A stretch of DNA of 64,000 bases from Psychrosphaera sp. F3M07 (GCF_018860345.1 NZ_JAHKPJ010000021.1:429173-493172); one strand, 5' to 3'. Shown: positions 10,334 through 22,850, counted from the stretch's first letter. Numbers and translations are program-made. The notes: a model not told the origin generated them from the sequence alone.

Positions 10334-11014
10334 TTAGACAAGTTCTGTTTGGCCTTGTTGTACCGAATGGATCAAAGGAGCTTTGAGCTTTTGTTTTATA
10401 AACGCCACATTTTGTTTGGCAATATCGGACTCGCCCTCAATGTAATTCGCTATCCAACCTATCAAGTTACAACCACTTTGCTCAATAGCTTGCGCCGTTA
10501 ATAACGCATGGTTTAAACAGCCTAACTTTACGCCAACTACCATGATCACAGGGATTTGATGCTGTGCTACCCACTCACTTAATAACTCAGAATCATTAAG
10601 CGGTAAATGCCAACCGCCAGCACCTTCAATAAGTTGTACCTCACCTAAACCATGAGTTGCCTTGTAAGCCAAATCTAACCGGTCAAAGTCTAAAGATTGT
10701 TGTGCGATTTTCGCTGCGATATGAGGCGCTATAGGTTGGTCAAATACGATTGGGTTTATCTGATCTAAGCTGTAACGTCTTTGCACTGCATTATATAAAC
10801 AAACGGCATCTTCGTTTGCCTTAGTGTTATTACTAGCTTCTAACTCTGGATAGTATTGTGTACCTGCTGATATTGGCTTAAATGGAAAAATATCAAGGTT
10901 ATCTTTTAACAGCGCCTTAACCATTAAGCTGGCACAAAAGGTTTTGCCAACTTCGGTATCTGTACCTGTGATAAAGATGGTTTTATGTTGATTAAACAGA
11001 GTAGAAATATTCAT
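10334..11014 (-). CDS. bioD: dethiobiotin synthetase
   Basis: ATP-dependent closure of the ureido ring of dethiobiotin from DAPA and CO2; cytoplasmic. It has 226 residues with P-loop-like ITGTDTEVGKTFCASL at the N-terminus, FKPISAG, and EGAGGWHLPL. It is the last gene of bioBFCD and overlaps bioC by one base (end and start share 11014). Confidence 0.95.
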   Translation of the reverse strand: MNISTLFNQHKTIFITGTDTEVGKTFCASLMVKALLKDNLDIFPFKPISAGTQYYPELEASNNTKANEDAVCLYNAVQRRYSLDQINPIVFDQPIAPHIAAKIAQQSLDFDRLDLAYKATHGLGEVQLIEGAGGWHLPLNDSELLSEWVAQHQIPVIMVVGVKLGCLNHALLTAQAIEQSGCNLIGWIANYIEGESDIAKQNVAFIKQKLKAPLIHSVQQGQTELV

Positions 11015-11886
11015 TATTTGGTGAGCTCTAAATACATAACATGATAGGTTGCCGGTATGCCTTGTTGCTGGGGATTATAAAATGCATCTTTATAAGCACT
11101 TTCCATTTGTTGCCATGTATTTTTAGTGACTAATCCTTTGTTCTGACGATTTTGCACAAAATTAGCCCCTAAACTTTTTAATTCTTTGGCTAACATTCTG
11201 GCATTACTAAACCAAAATACTTCAGCCTGCTGAGTTAATTGTATTTGGCTCCAAGGTCTGTTTTGTACAGTGGATGTTAATTGTTCAACGCTGAGATACT
11301 CATGTATATGTTTATCACTGTCTACCTTTGACCACGCTTGTTCTAATTCAAACAAGGTGCCATCAAGCAAAGTGGCAATAACGGCTTTTCCGTTCGGTTT
11401 TAACGCATTATAAACTTGATCTAGTACTTGATGTAGGTCGCACCACTGCACCATCAAACTGGAATAAAATACATCGATACTTTGTGGTAAAAACGGTAAG
11501 GCATGGGAGTTTGCTTGAACTTTAGCTTTAGCGACGTCATTAACTTTTAACATGTCATTGGCTAGATCCAAGGCGATTACGGTTTCAAATTCTTGATTTA
11601 ACAAAGGGGTAAATAAACCAGGTCCACAACCTAAGTCGACACAAATATTACTTTTGTTGTAACGGTTTATTAACGAGGTTGCTGCTTTCCCCAGCTTCAA
11701 TTTATTAAATAGTATTTGCCCAACTCTGTGCTGTAACTGTGCCCTTTTAACGTAGGTTTGAGCAGAGTCTGAAAAATGTTTTTGAATTTGTGAAAATGGA
11801 ATGTCGAGTGACACTTGTTTATCAGGTATTTGCATAGAGTCTGCGTTAATACTATTCACAGGTTGTAAATCTAACAATGCGCTCAT
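11014..11886 (-). CDS. bioC: malonyl-[acyl-carrier protein] O-methyltransferase
   Basis: Methylates malonyl-ACP so that fatty-acid synthesis can build the pimeloyl chain. At 290 residues it is a little longer than usual because of about 30 extra N-terminal residues. The SAM-binding motif CVDLGCGPGLFTPLL and motif II DVFYSSLMVQWC are clear. It overlaps bioF by four bases. No bioH is seen nearby. Confidence 0.94.
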   Translation of the reverse strand: MSALLDLQPVNSINADSMQIPDKQVSLDIPFSQIQKHFSDSAQTYVKRAQLQHRVGQILFNKLKLGKAATSLINRYNKSNICVDLGCGPGLFTPLLNQEFETVIALDLANDMLKVNDVAKAKVQANSHALPFLPQSIDVFYSSLMVQWCDLHQVLDQVYNALKPNGKAVIATLLDGTLFELEQAWSKVDSDKHIHEYLSVEQLTSTVQNRPWSQIQLTQQAEVFWFSNARMLAKELKSLGANFVQNRQNKGLVTKNTWQQMESAYKDAFYNPQQQGIPATYHVMYLELTK

Positions 11887-13082
11887 TGCGTTACCTGCTT
11901 TATCAATTGATCCAATTGCTGTTTAGTGTGAGACGCGGTAATTGTTACCCTTAATCTAGCTTGTTGTTTTGCCACTGTTGGATAACGCATCGCTGATGCC
12001 CAAATTCCATTTGCTTTTAATTGCTGTGAAAGCCCGATAGCTTCAGACTCATCACCGATAACAATAGGTTGAATAGGAGACAAGCTATCAAGTGTCTGAT
12101 ATTTAGAACCTCGTATATTGGATTTAAAATACTCTATGTTTTCAGCCAGCTTTTCCCGACGCCATCCATCCTTTTGAATGGCTTTAATATTGACGATGGC
12201 CGCAGCAGTTTGTAGAGGTGATAGGTGGGTAGAATATATATAATCACGACTGAAGTTAGTTAAATACTCTATGGTTTGTTTACTGGCAATAACAGCCGCA
12301 CCTTGTGCGCCAATTGCTTTACCAAAGGTAACAACTAATACATCACAATTATCTAAGGTCAGGTGTTGAGCAGATAAACTTCCTGCACCGTTTTTGCCAT
12401 GTATGCCAATTCCGTGTGCATCATCTAACATAAACCATGCATTATTAGCTTTAGTAATTTTCGTTAATCTTTGCAAGTCTGGTTGATCACCATCCATGCT
12501 AAACACCCCTTCTGTCACCACTAATTTATTAGTAATTTCATCGGAGTTTTTATTGTTAGATTTAGCCAAAACGGTCTGTAAACTAGATAAGTCGTTATGC
12601 AGATACCGTACTTGTTTACAATGACCTAACGCTTGGCTATTTCGACCAACATCCATTAACGACGCGTGATTCAGCTTATCCTGAATAAGTAACGCGTTAT
12701 CACTTTTGGTGTTAAACAAAGCACTTATGACACCTGTATTAGCACTATAACCAGAACCAAACAGCAGACAGTTAAAGTTTTGTGGAGCACCGACCCAATC
12801 TAATAATAATTGTTCTAATTCTAAGTGTATTTTGTGTCGACCAACGACTAATGGACTGGCCATTGCACCTGCAGATAAGTGTGTATATTTATCAATGGAA
12901 AGTAATTTTGCAGATGTATGGTCGGATGCGATACCAAGGTAATCGTTACTTGAAAAGTTAAGATATGAGTGACCTTCAACCGTCAAATTTGTAGTAGAAA
13001 TATCATCTACTACCATCCGACTACGCAACAAACCTAAATCAGTTTGTTGTTTTAATCTGCTCGCTAATCTTGATTCAAACAT
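11883..13082 (-). CDS. bioF: 8-amino-7-oxononanoate synthase
   Basis: PLP-dependent condensation of pimeloyl-ACP with alanine. It has 399 residues with the AONS pattern: FSSNDYLG near the start, LLFGSGYSANTG, DDAHGIGIHG, and the PLP lysine in VTFGKAIGAQGAAV. It lies 18 bases after bioB and overlaps bioC, in the classic bioBFCD order. Confidence 0.96.
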   Translation of the reverse strand: MFESRLASRLKQQTDLGLLRSRMVVDDISTTNLTVEGHSYLNFSSNDYLGIASDHTSAKLLSIDKYTHLSAGAMASPLVVGRHKIHLELEQLLLDWVGAPQNFNCLLFGSGYSANTGVISALFNTKSDNALLIQDKLNHASLMDVGRNSQALGHCKQVRYLHNDLSSLQTVLAKSNNKNSDEITNKLVVTEGVFSMDGDQPDLQRLTKITKANNAWFMLDDAHGIGIHGKNGAGSLSAQHLTLDNCDVLVVTFGKAIGAQGAAVIASKQTIEYLTNFSRDYIYSTHLSPLQTAAAIVNIKAIQKDGWRREKLAENIEYFKSNIRGSKYQTLDSLSPIQPIVIGDESEAIGLSQQLKANGIWASAMRYPTVAKQQARLRVTITASHTKQQLDQLIKQVTQ

Positions 13083-13100
13083 AATTAACTGAATACTTAA

Positions 13101-14159
13101 TTATGCTGGGTAAAACATTTCTTTTTCTTTCGGCTTTGTTTGTTCATTTATCTGTTCAAACAATGCGGCTTCTTTGGTTTCGTCTGAGTAATCACGACCT
13201 TTCTCAGCGTTAATCCCTAATTTTTTAAATAGCTTTTGGTCAAAGTGTTCGTCCGGGTTCCCTGTGGTTAATAACTTACATCCATAAAAGATTGAATTCG
13301 CGCCTGCTAAGAAACACATAGCTTGCATTTGTTCATTCATACCTTCACGCCCTGCCGATAAACGTACATGTGATTTAGGCATCATAATACGAGCAATGGC
13401 AATAGTACGGATAAACTCAAAAGACTCTAAATCTTCAACGTTATCCAGCGGTGTCCCCTCCACTTTAACTAACATGTTAATAGGCACACTTTCAGGGTGG
13501 CGCGGTAAATTTGCTAGCGCAATCAATAAACCAGAGCGGTCTTTAGCGCTCTCACCTAAACCAACGATACCGCCAGAGCATACGTTCATACCTGCATCAC
13601 GCACGTTTTGCAGGGTATTTAAACGGTCTTCATAAGTACGGGTTGTAATAATGTCACCGTAGTATTCAGGAGATGTATCTAAGTTGTGATTGTAATAATC
13701 TAAACCAGCTTCGTTAAGCGCTAATGCTTGCTCTTTAGTTAACATGCCAAGTGTCATACAGGTTTCTAAACCTAACTCTTTAACCCCTTTGATCATTTCA
13801 ATTACATACGGCATGTCACGGTCTTTAGGATTACGCCAAGCTGCGCCCATACAAAATCGGGTAGAACCTATTTCTTTGGCTTCTTTTGCTCTGGTAAGTA
13901 CTTTTTCTACTTCCATTAAACGTTCTTTTTCAAGACCTGTTGAGTAACGTGCGCTTTGTGGACAATATTTACAATCTTCTGGACATGCGCCAGTTTTGAT
14001 AGATAACAAAGTACTGACTTGAACTTGGTTTGGATCAAAATGCTCTCGGTGAGTGACTTGAGCTTTAAACATCAAGTCATTAAAAGGCATGTTAAATAAT
14101 TCGTTAACTTGGTCTAACGTCCAGTTATTTCTGATTTCAGCAGTCATGTTTCCAGCCAT
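13101..14159 (-). CDS. bioB: biotin synthase
   Basis: Radical-SAM enzyme that inserts sulfur into dethiobiotin. It has 352 residues. The radical-SAM cluster is C59-x3-C63-x2-C66 ([13 protein letters not shown]), and the [2Fe-2S] region is kept, with RLSAGRE near the end. It is the first gene of bioBFCD, divergent from bioA across a 136-base promoter region. Confidence 0.97.
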   Translation of the reverse strand: MAGNMTAEIRNNWTLDQVNELFNMPFNDLMFKAQVTHREHFDPNQVQVSTLLSIKTGACPEDCKYCPQSARYSTGLEKERLMEVEKVLTRAKEAKEIGSTRFCMGAAWRNPKDRDMPYVIEMIKGVKELGLETCMTLGMLTKEQALALNEAGLDYYNHNLDTSPEYYGDIITTRTYEDRLNTLQNVRDAGMNVCSGGIVGLGESAKDRSGLLIALANLPRHPESVPINMLVKVEGTPLDNVEDLESFEFIRTIAIARIMMPKSHVRLSAGREGMNEQMQAMCFLAGANSIFYGCKLLTTGNPDEHFDQKLFKKLGINAEKGRDYSDETKEAALFEQINEQTKPKEKEMFYPA

Positions 14160-14295
14160 ATTCTTATAATTAATGTGTCACTTGGCCAATTATTTACAAA
14201 CTATGATTGAGCCCGTGACATTTTTTGGCTAGTCTAGCGACCCAATGGCGATTGTCAATTTACAAATCACAACAAACTTTACATCGGGCTAATTT
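14160..14295. promoter_or_regulatory. divergent bioA / bioBFCD promoter region
   Basis: A 136-base region between bioB and bioA that must hold two promoters, as in enterobacteria. The partial inverted repeat TTGTCAATTTACAA lies at 14252-14265, close to bioA, and a second TTTACAAA is at 14193-14200. Neither clearly matches the BirA operator, so BirA control is only the family expectation. Confidence 0.4.
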
Positions 14296-15576
14296 ATGAA
14301 CAAACCTATTGACATTAAATTTGATGAACAACATATTTGGCACCCGTATACGTCGATGAAAACACCATTGCCCTCTTATCCAGTTCAAAGTGCTGATGGT
14401 GTTCGGATTAAATTAGAGAGTGGTCAAGAATTAATAGATGGCATGTCTTCTTGGTGGTCTGTTATTCACGGATATAATCATCCTGTGATCAACCAAGCTA
14501 TTACCGATCAATTATCTAAAATGAGTCACGTTATGTTTGGCGGCTTAACGCATAATCCAGCAATTGAGTTATGTAAAAAGTTAGTAGAAATAACACCTGT
14601 AGGATTAGAAAAGGTCTTTTTAGCAGATAGTGGTTCTGTCAGTGTTGAAGTGGCACTTAAAATGGCGATTCAGTGTCAATTGGGACGTGGATATACCAAT
14701 AGAAACAAGTTTGTCACTATTAAACATGGCTATCATGGCGATACCTTTGGTGCGATGGCCGTGTGCGATCCAGTAAACTCCATGCATTCATTATATTCAG
14801 ATATTTTACCTAAAAATTACTTTATTGAAGCACCTAAAAGCAAACCAGATCAGGACTTTGACCATAAAGAACTAGATGAATTAAAGATGTTGTTACAACA
14901 AGATTCAGACAGTATAGCTGCATTGATTTTAGAGCCGGTAGTACAAGGTGCTGGCGGTATGCGCTTTTATCACCCTGAATTTATCAGTGCGGCTAAGTCC
15001 ATATGTGAACAATATAAAATATTGTTCATTGCTGACGAAATTGCCACCGGATTCGGCCGTACCGGCAAAATGTTTGCTTGTGAACATGCTCAAATTACAC
15101 CAGATATCATGTGTTTAGGTAAGGCTATTACTGGTGGTTACATGACGTTAGCCGCTACATTGTGTACTGAACAGGTGGCATTAGATATTAGCCAATGTGA
15201 CGCTGGAGTATTAATGCATGGTCCTACTTTTATGGCGAATCCATTAGCCTGTGCAGCAGCCAATGCCAGTTTAGATTTGTTAATGACGGGTGATTGGTTT
15301 GAACAAGTTAAGCATATTGAAGCTGGACTAAAACAAGGTTTGCAGCCTTGTGAAGAATTAGACTGTGTGACAGAAGTTCGTGTATTTGGCGCAATTGGTG
15401 TCATTGAGATGAAACAAGCTGTTAACGTTGCTGAAATTCAAAAACAGTTTATACAACATGATTTATGGATCCGACCTTTTGGTAAATTGGTTTACGTAAT
15501 GCCGCAATACATTATATCCACTCAAGATTTAGCCTTGTTAACCAGCGGTATCGTCAAAACATTATCAGCCATGTAA
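14296..15576 (+). CDS. bioA: adenosylmethionine-8-amino-7-oxononanoate transaminase
   Basis: PLP aminotransferase that makes 7,8-diaminopelargonate with SAM as amino donor. It has 426 residues: HIWHPYTSMK and SADGVRIKLESGQELIDGMS at the start, SWWSVIHGYNHP substrate-site segment, LADSGSVSVEVALKMA, ADEIATGFGRTG, and the PLP lysine in CLGKAITGGY. It completes the set bioA, B, C, D and F. Confidence 0.97.
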   Translation: MNKPIDIKFDEQHIWHPYTSMKTPLPSYPVQSADGVRIKLESGQELIDGMSSWWSVIHGYNHPVINQAITDQLSKMSHVMFGGLTHNPAIELCKKLVEITPVGLEKVFLADSGSVSVEVALKMAIQCQLGRGYTNRNKFVTIKHGYHGDTFGAMAVCDPVNSMHSLYSDILPKNYFIEAPKSKPDQDFDHKELDELKMLLQQDSDSIAALILEPVVQGAGGMRFYHPEFISAAKSICEQYKILFIADEIATGFGRTGKMFACEHAQITPDIMCLGKAITGGYMTLAATLCTEQVALDISQCDAGVLMHGPTFMANPLACAAANASLDLLMTGDWFEQVKHIEAGLKQGLQPCEELDCVTEVRVFGAIGVIEMKQAVNVAEIQKQFIQHDLWIRPFGKLVYVMPQYIISTQDLALLTSGIVKTLSAM

Positions 15577-15626
15577 CGCCAAATTGTATAAGTTCATGTA
15601 ATCAAAGTAGTCTTGAACCTATTAAA

Positions 15627-15986
15627 TTATGACAGGCTTACCAAGGTGATGAATACCACACTTATCACGACTAACATATACATACTGTATCGTTGACCAT
15701 CACTATGACGTCTTGATCTAAATTGATTTAACACCAAGGTTAATATCGATAATGATAAACAAAAATATAAGGTGATCTGTAACCATTTTTTTAATTCTAA
15801 TAACCAACCGGTTCTTACATCGACGGGTTCATCGACCAACTGATAGACAAAATACTCCACTTCGGGTCGAGCATAATGAAAAATAATTAAGGCAACCAAA
15901 AAAACAACCCAGGAAAATATATTTAAGAAATTAACGGTTATATGGATCAGATCCGAACTTTTTCGCCTTTCTACCACTCGTTTCAT
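15627..15986 (-). CDS. small multi-pass membrane protein of unknown function
   Basis: A 119-residue protein not assigned to a named family here. It has three likely membrane helices (FLNIFSWVVFLVALIIFHYA, WLQITLYFCLSLSILTLVLN and YMLVVISVVFITLVSL) and a basic N-terminus (MKRVVERRKSS). It is convergent with bioA and divergent from asnS. The ordered hydrophobic pattern and lack of competing frames support a real gene. Confidence 0.7.
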   Translation of the reverse strand: MKRVVERRKSSDLIHITVNFLNIFSWVVFLVALIIFHYARPEVEYFVYQLVDEPVDVRTGWLLELKKWLQITLYFCLSLSILTLVLNQFRSRRHSDGQRYSMYMLVVISVVFITLVSLS

Positions 15987-16167
15987 TTTTTAACCTTATA
16001 AGTTTAAAGAATCAACCGTCAAATTGAGCATTAATTGTTCAACCAATTGAAAAATGTTTAATTACTTATGCTTACGCTGTTTTAGTACTTGTATATAGGG
16101 CGCAAGCCAGTAATATTGCACTTTATATACTTAAAATTTTTAATACAATATTTAGACCGAAACTATC

Positions 16168-17565
16168 ATGGCTCATCAATCAGTAAAATCATTATTAGCG
16201 GGCGAATTTGCCGCCGGCGACACAGTAACAGTTAAAGGTTGGATCCGTACTAAACGTGATTCAAAAGCAGGCATATCATTTTTGGCCGTTCACGACGGTT
16301 CATGTTTTGATCCTATTCAAGCCGTTGCACCTAATTCATTAAGTAATTACGAAGACATTACCAAATTAACAACAAGTTGTTCAGTTGAAGTAACGGGTGA
16401 ACTTGTTCAATCTGAAGGTCAAGGCCAAGCGTTAGAAATTCAAGCTCAAGACGTTAAGATCGTTGGTTGGGTGGAAAATCCAGACACATATCCAATGTCT
16501 GCAAAACGTCATTCAATTGAATATTTAAGAGAACATGCACATTTGCGACCTCGTACTAATATTATTGGTGCGGTTGCACGTGTACGTAACTGTTTATCTC
16601 AAGCAATTCATCGTTTTTTCCACGAACAAGGTTATTACTGGATCAGTACGCCAATCATCACAGCATCTGACTGTGAAGGTGCCGGTGAAATGTTCAGAGT
16701 ATCAACTTTAGATATGGTTAATACACCAATGAATGACAAAGGCGAAGTTGATTACAGCCAAGACTTTTTTGGTAAAGAAGCGTATTTAACAGTTTCTGGT
16801 CAATTAAATGGTGAAACCTATGCTTGTGCGTTAAGCAAAATATATACGTTCGGCCCTACTTTCCGTGCTGAAAATTCAAATACTAGCCGTCATTTAGCTG
16901 AATTTTGGATGATTGAACCAGAAGTTGCTTTTGCTGACTTAGCGGATATTGCTCAATTATCTGAAGATTTATTAAAGTACGTATTTAAAGCCGTATTAAC
17001 TGAATTACCAGATGACATGGCCTTTTTCGCACAACGTGTTGAAAAAACGGCTATTTCTCGTTTAGAGCAAGTAATTAACTCTCCGTTTGTTCGTATGGAC
17101 TACACTGACGCTATCGACATATTGTTGAAGTGCGATAAAGAGTTTGAATTTCCGGTTTCATGGGGAATCGATTTATCATCTGAACATGAACGTTACCTTG
17201 CTGAAGAACATGTTGGCGCACCAATTATTATGCAAAACTATCCTCGCGATATTAAAGCATTCTACATGCGTCAAAATGACGATGGTAAAACCGTTGCGGC
17301 GATGGATGTATTAGCACCAGGTATTGGCGAAATCATTGGTGGCTCTCAACGTGAAGAAAGACTAGACGTTTTTGATGCACGACTTGAAGAAATGGGTCTG
17401 AGCAAAGAAGATTACAGCTGGTATCGTGACTTACGTCGTTATGGTTCTGTACCACACGCTGGATTTGGTTTAGGTTTTGAACGCTTAGTTGCTTATGTAA
17501 CAGGTATGCAAAACGTACGTGATGTTATCGCATTCCCACGTGCACCAGGCACAGCTAACTACTAA
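16168..17565 (+). CDS. asnS: asparaginyl-tRNA synthetase
   Basis: Class IIb synthetase charging tRNA-Asn. It has 465 residues, the usual length: N-terminal OB anticodon-binding domain ([20 protein letters not shown]), class II motif 2 in [25 protein letters not shown], and motif 3 [10 protein letters not shown] near the end. It is single-gene, closed by a strong terminator. Confidence 0.98.
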   Translation: MAHQSVKSLLAGEFAAGDTVTVKGWIRTKRDSKAGISFLAVHDGSCFDPIQAVAPNSLSNYEDITKLTTSCSVEVTGELVQSEGQGQALEIQAQDVKIVGWVENPDTYPMSAKRHSIEYLREHAHLRPRTNIIGAVARVRNCLSQAIHRFFHEQGYYWISTPIITASDCEGAGEMFRVSTLDMVNTPMNDKGEVDYSQDFFGKEAYLTVSGQLNGETYACALSKIYTFGPTFRAENSNTSRHLAEFWMIEPEVAFADLADIAQLSEDLLKYVFKAVLTELPDDMAFFAQRVEKTAISRLEQVINSPFVRMDYTDAIDILLKCDKEFEFPVSWGIDLSSEHERYLAEEHVGAPIIMQNYPRDIKAFYMRQNDDGKTVAAMDVLAPGIGEIIGGSQREERLDVFDARLEEMGLSKEDYSWYRDLRRYGSVPHAGFGLGFERLVAYVTGMQNVRDVIAFPRAPGTANY

Positions 17566-17590
17566 AGTTAGCTGCTATAACATTAATATT

Positions 17591-17616
17591 AAAGGGCTAA
17601 TTCCAGCCCTTTTTTA
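17591..17616 (+). terminator. terminator after asnS
   Basis: Stem AAAGGGCT/AGCCCTTT with a six-base loop and a T run, 25 bases after the stop codon. Confidence 0.88.
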
Positions 17617-17639
17617 GTGAAAGATAACATGAGGTCATC

Positions 17640-18068
17640 ATGAAGATATTAGGTATCGAATTAAACGCTAAAGAAGCCGTTGTGTGTTTAATGGCATCAG
17701 AAGCAGGTTTATTTAATGTAATGGAATGTCGTACTAGAGGCATTGAATTGCGTGATGCAGATACAGCTGAAGGCATACGCGGTTTTCAATTTCAAATGAT
17801 TAAGTTGATAGATGATTACTCAATTGACAAAGTAGTGATCAAACAACGTCATTCAAAAGGTAAATTTGCTGGTAGTAGTAATAGCTTCAAAATGGAAGCG
17901 GCTCTGCAACTTATTGATTCGGTTTCTGTAGAAATGATCAACCCGACTGAAATCAAAGAAACGTTAAAAAAGAATCCATTGGATTACAACATGAAAGACT
18001 TGGAATTACGTAAATTCCAAGAAGATGCATTTTACACTGCTTATACGTTTGCGTTACGTAGTCTTTAA
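17640..18068 (+). CDS. DUF3010 family protein
   Basis: A 142-residue protein of the DUF3010 family, found mostly in marine gammaproteobacteria. It begins MKILGIELNAKEAVVCL, like the first strand and acidic residue of an RNase H/actin-type fold. KVVIKQRHSKGKFAGSS and a C-terminal helix with acidic residues (KFQEDAFYTAY) follow. The function is unknown. A Holliday-junction or nuclease-like fold is only inferred from the pattern. Confidence 0.75.
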   Translation: MKILGIELNAKEAVVCLMASEAGLFNVMECRTRGIELRDADTAEGIRGFQFQMIKLIDDYSIDKVVIKQRHSKGKFAGSSNSFKMEAALQLIDSVSVEMINPTEIKETLKKNPLDYNMKDLELRKFQEDAFYTAYTFALRSL

Positions 18069-18093
18069 TTCAATTTAGTTTGTTTTAAATACT

Positions 18094-18120
18094 AAAAACC
18101 CACTTTTCCAGTGGGTTTTT
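18094..18120. terminator. bidirectional terminator between DUF3010 gene and methyltransferase gene
   Basis: Eleven-pair stem AAAAACCCACT/AGTGGGTTTTT with a five-base loop, A/T tracts on both sides, between convergent genes. Confidence 0.9.
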
Positions 18121-18148
18121 TATTGTCTTTAATACAAATGGTTAATGG

Positions 18149-18685
18149 TTATGGCTTTCTTTTAAAACGTTTATTCACTGTTAGTCGATTATTAACATCT
18201 CTACTACTTTTTATTAATTCATCGTTTTCAATGTTTTGATTGGCTTTAGCTACTCGGTCATATAAAACAACATTTACTGATGCAGCTAAATTTAAACTGC
18301 CTTTGGTTGGCATAAACACAACATGATCAGCTTTGTTTATTACCTCTTGTTTAATGGAGCCATCTTCCGGTCCAAAGACATAAAAAGCACTTTCTGGGTG
18401 TTCAAACTCTGGTAAGGGTGTTGCCCCTTCGACTAAATCAACACATATTAAGGGTATATCGTCCGGTTTCTCAGCCAGAAAATCCTCCACGTGCACAATA
18501 CCTATCTCATCATTGATATTCTGGGTGTCAGTTGAGAACTTTTTAGCTTTGTTATAGCGGTTACCTGTATATAAAATTTCGTGGGCGCCAAAGCAACCTG
18601 ATGCTCTTAATACACCGCCAACATTGGTTGGGCTTTTAGGGTTTGTTAAACAAATTGTTACTTTTGCAGAATTAGACACGGTCAT
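18149..18685 (-). CDS. TrmH/SpoU-family RNA methyltransferase
   Basis: A 178-residue SPOUT methylase. It has the N-terminal NPKSPTNVGGVLRASGCFG substrate/SAM segment, motif 2 FGPEDGSI and motif 3 GSLNLAASVNVVLYDR, which form the trefoil-knot SAM site. Length and lack of an extra RNA-binding domain resemble TrmL-like tRNA 2'-O-methylases, but LNLAASVN differs from the usual LNLSVAVG type, so the RNA target is left open. Confidence 0.85.
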   Translation of the reverse strand: MTVSNSAKVTICLTNPKSPTNVGGVLRASGCFGAHEILYTGNRYNKAKKFSTDTQNINDEIGIVHVEDFLAEKPDDIPLICVDLVEGATPLPEFEHPESAFYVFGPEDGSIKQEVINKADHVVFMPTKGSLNLAASVNVVLYDRVAKANQNIENDELIKSSRDVNNRLTVNKRFKRKP

Positions 18686-18714
18686 AGATAGCTTTCATTA
18701 TTTTATTGCAAGAA

Positions 18715-18738
18715 AAAGCCAAGCGATTGCTTGGCTTT
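18715..18738 (-). terminator. terminator after fadH
   Basis: Ten-pair stem AAAGCCAAGC/GCTTGGCTTT with a four-base loop. On the minus strand it runs into TTTTTC, so it serves fadH. Confidence 0.82.
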
Positions 18739-18786
18739 AAATTGTATTTAATTTTTAGCTTATTACCTAACAATAAATAAGTTTAT

Positions 18787-20817
<2,031 letters not shown>

Positions 20818-20852
20818 TTATTATTATTTCTTATAGGGATACTCTAACCAAC

Positions 20853-20869
20853 TACTGGTCGGACTTCAA
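20853..20869. promoter_or_regulatory. FadR-type operator upstream of fadH
   Basis: TACTGGTCGGACTTCAA matches the FadR consensus core (CTGGTCNGAC) with a degenerate right half. It lies 51 bases upstream of the fadH start, where repression relieved by long-chain acyl-CoA is expected for a beta-oxidation gene. The regulator gene is not in the window. Confidence 0.7.
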
Positions 20870-20958
20870 TTAAATAAATTAGTTACAAAGGATTCTGGCA
20901 ATGTATTCTAAATTATTGAACAATAAGTTTAAGTCATTTAATAAATTTAGAGAGAAAA

Positions 20959-22812
20959 ATGGAACATCAGTTAAAGAAAAATAAAAACTGGATAAAGGAT
21001 TTGTTTAAAGCATGTTGGGGAGTACTTAATTTTACTCGCAGCGCTATTTTAAATATTTTATTTTTAATTGTCGCCGTTTTAGTTATTGGTGGCATTGCTG
21101 CAAGTGGTGAACAACCAATAATCGTAGAAGCAAATTCTGTTTTAAAACTGGATTTAGTCGGTGAAGTGGTTGAAGAGAAAACCTACATAGACCCTTATAG
21201 TGAGTTCATGGCAGATGCGATGGGCAACAATAATGACAGTCCTGAGGTTTTGCTAACTGATATTTTAGCTAGCATTAAATCAGCAGCTAATGATAATCGA
21301 ATTAATGCACTGCTTTTGGATGTAAGCAGATTAAGAGGAACAGGCTTAAGCAAATTACAAGAAATTGGACACGCGTTAAAACAATTTAAGCAAATATCTG
21401 ATAAGCCTATATTAGTTTATGGTGATTATTATTCACAAACTCAATATTACATAGCCGCACATGCAGATGAGATCATTCTTCATCCTATGGGCGCAGTCGC
21501 TATCGACGGTTTTGGCCGTTACCGTATGTACTTAAAATCAGCGTTAGAGAAATTAAAAGTTAATACTCATATATTCAGAGTTGGTACCTATAAATCCGCT
21601 GTTGAACCATTTTTACGAGATGATATGTCAGAAGCTGCAAAGACGGCTAATCAACAATGGCTGGGTGACTTATGGTCAGAGTATAAGTCAGATGTGAGTA
21701 CAGCAAGACAGTTTGAACAGAGTAACTTTGATGAACAATTAACAGGTCTTTTAGCTAAATTAAAGAATGTTAACGGTGATTTAGCTCAATTTGCACTTAC
21801 TAACTCTTGGGTAGATAAACTTATGACACACCAAGAGTTTGAGCAATATGTTGATAATCAGTGGTTAAATCAAAAAAATAAGACGATTAATTTTAACGAC
21901 TATTTATCTGTAACCTCTCAACAATTTAATCCGATTGAATTAGACAAAATTGGTATTGTAGTGGCTAAAGGTACGATTTATAACGGTACTCGTACCCCTG
22001 GCGATATTGGTGGGGACTCAACCGCTAAATTATTAAAACAAGCACGCGAAGATGATCAAATTAAAGCCATAGTTCTACGAGTGGATAGTCCGGGTGGAAG
22101 TGCCTTTGCATCTGAAGTGATCCGTAATGAGATAGAAGCTATCAAACAGGCTGGTAAACCTATCATTGTTTCAATGAGTTCAATGGCAGCATCTGGTGGT
22201 TATTGGATTTCTGCATCCACTGACGAAATTTGGGCATCCCCAACCACGATCACTGGTTCTATAGGCATATTCGGAATGTTAACTACATTTGAAGACACGT
22301 TAACTACATTAGGTGTAACAACTGACGGTGTGGGTACAACTGAAATGGCTGGATTCTCCCCGACTCGTGCACTTAACCCAGCAATGGGACAGGTTATTCA
22401 AACAGCTATCGAACATGGTTATGATCAATTCATTGGTTTAGTTGCACAAGAAAGAAATATGACAAAACCTGAGGTTGATAATATTGCACAAGGCCGTGTC
22501 TGGTCAGGTAAAAAAGCTTTTGAGTTAGGATTAGTTGATAAATTAGGCTTCTACCAAGATGCTATTGAGTCAGCTGCTGACCATGCCGGTCTAAGTGACT
22601 ACCAAGTTACTGTCGTTAAAAAACAACTTACGCCTTATCAAGTGTTTATTAATGATTTATTCGCAACCTATGCACCACAGATAACGGTGAATCAAAATAA
22701 CTCACCAATGATGGATGTATTCAACTCAATCATGAAAGAAACCAAAACATGGGCTCAATTAAATGACCCAGTTGGTATGTATCTTTATTGTTACGAATGC
22801 GACATCAATTAA
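20959..22812 (+). CDS. sppA: signal peptide peptidase SppA, 67K type
   Basis: Inner-membrane serine protease that degrades cleaved signal peptides. It has 617 residues, the long double-domain form. One N-terminal membrane helix lies at about residues 27-50 (ILNILFLIVAVLVIGGIAA). The Ser/Lys dyad is split between the two halves as in E. coli: Lys212 in VGTYKSAVEP and Ser412 in MAASGGYW. It is followed by a perfect terminator hairpin. Confidence 0.96.
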   Translation: MEHQLKKNKNWIKDLFKACWGVLNFTRSAILNILFLIVAVLVIGGIAASGEQPIIVEANSVLKLDLVGEVVEEKTYIDPYSEFMADAMGNNNDSPEVLLTDILASIKSAANDNRINALLLDVSRLRGTGLSKLQEIGHALKQFKQISDKPILVYGDYYSQTQYYIAAHADEIILHPMGAVAIDGFGRYRMYLKSALEKLKVNTHIFRVGTYKSAVEPFLRDDMSEAAKTANQQWLGDLWSEYKSDVSTARQFEQSNFDEQLTGLLAKLKNVNGDLAQFALTNSWVDKLMTHQEFEQYVDNQWLNQKNKTINFNDYLSVTSQQFNPIELDKIGIVVAKGTIYNGTRTPGDIGGDSTAKLLKQAREDDQIKAIVLRVDSPGGSAFASEVIRNEIEAIKQAGKPIIVSMSSMAASGGYWISASTDEIWASPTTITGSIGIFGMLTTFEDTLTTLGVTTDGVGTTEMAGFSPTRALNPAMGQVIQTAIEHGYDQFIGLVAQERNMTKPEVDNIAQGRVWSGKKAFELGLVDKLGFYQDAIESAADHAGLSDYQVTVVKKQLTPYQVFINDLFATYAPQITVNQNNSPMMDVFNSIMKETKTWAQLNDPVGMYLYCYECDIN

Positions 22813-22850
22813 ACGTCAAGGCTGTTGGTTTCCTTAACGTTTATATTTAG

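Noticed and set aside
14160-14295. BirA operator in the divergent bio promoter
   Set aside because: TTTACAAA occurs twice but as direct, not inverted, repeats, and the GGTTTACAA half-site pair with proper spacing is not present. BirA control is expected by family but not shown.
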